Origin: Spirochaetota bacterium | GTDB taxonomy: Bacteria > Spirochaetota > JAGLSM01 > JAKPMW01 | Length of the DNA: 6,555 nt | NCBI GenBank assembly: GCA_029548715.1 | Contig: JAKPMW010000413.1 | Span: 1 to 6,555, forward strand | Direction: 5' to 3' | Part shown: positions 5,670 through 6,555 of the stretch, piece after piece | Layout: every line of letters starts with the position of its first letter | Position numbering within the stretch: position 1 is the stretch's first letter | The notes under the pieces: model-generated | The model's input: the letters and a program-made list of their open reading frames with translations, nothing else | The model's database searches: none | Told to the model about the DNA's origin: nothing | Translations under genes and position numbers: made by a program

Positions 5670-6555
5670 GTGCCCCCAGCCGACCTCAAGGATGCTGTCT
5701 CCATCGCTGTCGCCTTTCTTGTCCCGGGGACTGTCATCAACAGTCCCGTCTTCGATTCGGAAGGCACGCTGCTTGTCGAGGCGAAGACGCCCATCACGCG
5801 GGAGATCATCGAAGATCTGCGCAAAAACCGGGTTGACCGGATCTATTATCTTCAGGCCGGCAGACAGACATCCCCGACGGCGGCCAGACCCGGCCCCGCA
5901 AACGAGCCACCCCTGCTGGACAAACGCATCCTGGCGCTGGCGGACGATGTTCACCGGGAGATTCAGGCCAATGTGCGGGAGAATGCCTTCATCCAGACCA
6001 CGGGAGTGCACCTTCTCGTTGACCTGATCTTCAAAAGCCTGGCCCCGCGGGAGGTACTGCCCTCCGAATTCGTTTCACCCAAACCGGCCAGCCATGGATA
6101 TCTTGGCCACGCCCTCCATACCACCGTCCTCTCGATGTTCATCGGGATCAAGCATGGCTTCGAAAACACCCTGGTAAAGCAGTTAGGGATCGGTGCGTTC
6201 CTGCACGACATCGGAAGCCTCAAGCTTCCGGGCGGGATGGTTGACAAGGAAGAATTCGGTTCGGAAGAGGAAAACACTCTCTGGCGGAAGCATCCGGCAC
6301 TCGGATTCGAACTGATCAAGCTCAACGGGCAGCTCTCGGGTATCATCCGGAAAATCGTCCTGCTGCATCATGAGACCATGGACGGAACCGGGTATCCCCT
6401 GGGGATTCACGAAAAGGATGTGGGCTACTACCCCTACATTATCGGTCTCTCAAGCGCATTTGACTGCTTTGTCAGCGAGCGGGAGTTTCGCAAGCCGCTC
6501 CCCCTGCGCGAAGCGCTCCTCAAGCTGATCAGCTTTTCAGGCTCGGTCTTTCCAC
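5670..6555 (+). CDS. HD-GYP domain protein, cut by the right edge
   Basis: At least 295 residues are visible from a GTG start; the C-terminus lies outside. Residues about 15-65 (PGTVINSPVFDSEGTLLVE, then ITREIIEDLRKNRVDRIYYL) form the small N-terminal domain common in HD-GYP proteins. A Pro/Ala-rich linker follows (67-84), then helices, then the HD-GYP domain from about 140. Seen in order: H147 (HALHTTVLSM), H179-D180 in HDIG, H208 in KHPALGFELI, H233-H234-E235 in HHETMDGTGYP. These match the metal ligands and GYP signature of enzymes that hydrolyse c-di-GMP to pGpG or GMP. Two departures stand out: HDIG is followed by Ser183 instead of Lys, and the expected metal-ligand Asp of the ADxxDAL motif is Ser262 (LSSAFDCF). 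Activity may be changed or lost. It is the second gene of a two-gene unit with the 118-residue protein, and probably cytoplasmic, as no membrane segment is visible. Confidence 0.93.
   Translation, partial: MPPADLKDAVSIAVAFLVPGTVINSPVFDSEGTLLVEAKTPITREIIEDLRKNRVDRIYYLQAGRQTSPTAARPGPANEPPLLDKRILALADDVHREIQANVRENAFIQTTGVHLLVDLIFKSLAPREVLPSEFVSPKPASHGYLGHALHTTVLSMFIGIKHGFENTLVKQLGIGAFLHDIGSLKLPGGMVDKEEFGSEEENTLWRKHPALGFELIKLNGQLSGIIRKIVLLHHETMDGTGYPLGIHEKDVGYYPYIIGLSSAFDCFVSEREFRKPLPLREALLKLISFSGSVFP

Overview
The window holds six protein genes, one of them cut by the right edge, plus a short C-terminal remnant of a further gene at the left edge. GC content looks to be in the mid-fifties percent by eye. 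Intergenic gaps are short and Shine-Dalgarno (SD) sites are mostly strong. I see no tRNA, rRNA, CRISPR array, insertion sequence or phage gene. The gene content, the style of the HD-GYP and cyclic-nucleotide-binding proteins and the large unassignable helical protein fit a free-living spirochaete (Spirochaetaceae-like). This rests on remembered family resemblance and is a moderate-confidence inference; another Gram-negative lineage is possible.

Layout. 2-85 (+): C-terminal tail of a gene that begins outside the window. 171-1958 (-): a 595-residue soluble, helical protein of unknown function, with a good sigma-70-type promoter at 1990-2018. 2114-3058 (-): a radical SAM enzyme with a winged-helix-like C-terminal domain. 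3132-4004 (+): a TrmH/SpoU-family RNA 2'-O-methyltransferase, transcribed divergently from the radical SAM gene and apparently lacking an SD site. 4011-5069 (-): a protein with two tandem cyclic-nucleotide-binding units, convergent with the methyltransferase and only 6 bases from it. 5070-5277: a 208-base divergent intergenic region with promoter-like elements in both directions. 5278-5634 (+): a 118-residue protein of unknown function. 5670 to the right edge (+): a GTG-initiated HD-GYP protein, probably co-transcribed with the 118-residue protein.

How they work together. The right third looks like a nucleotide-signalling locus: a cyclic-nucleotide-binding protein without a DNA-binding domain sits back to back with a two-gene unit encoding an unknown small protein and an HD-GYP protein (the c-di-GMP phosphodiesterase family). 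The HD-GYP protein keeps most of its metal-binding histidines and the GYP motif, but Ser replaces the expected terminal metal-ligand Asp, so it may be catalytically altered or act as a sensor. The left part mixes an RNA-modification gene, a radical SAM enzyme without an obvious substrate gene beside it, and an unknown large protein. I see no sign that those genes form one pathway.
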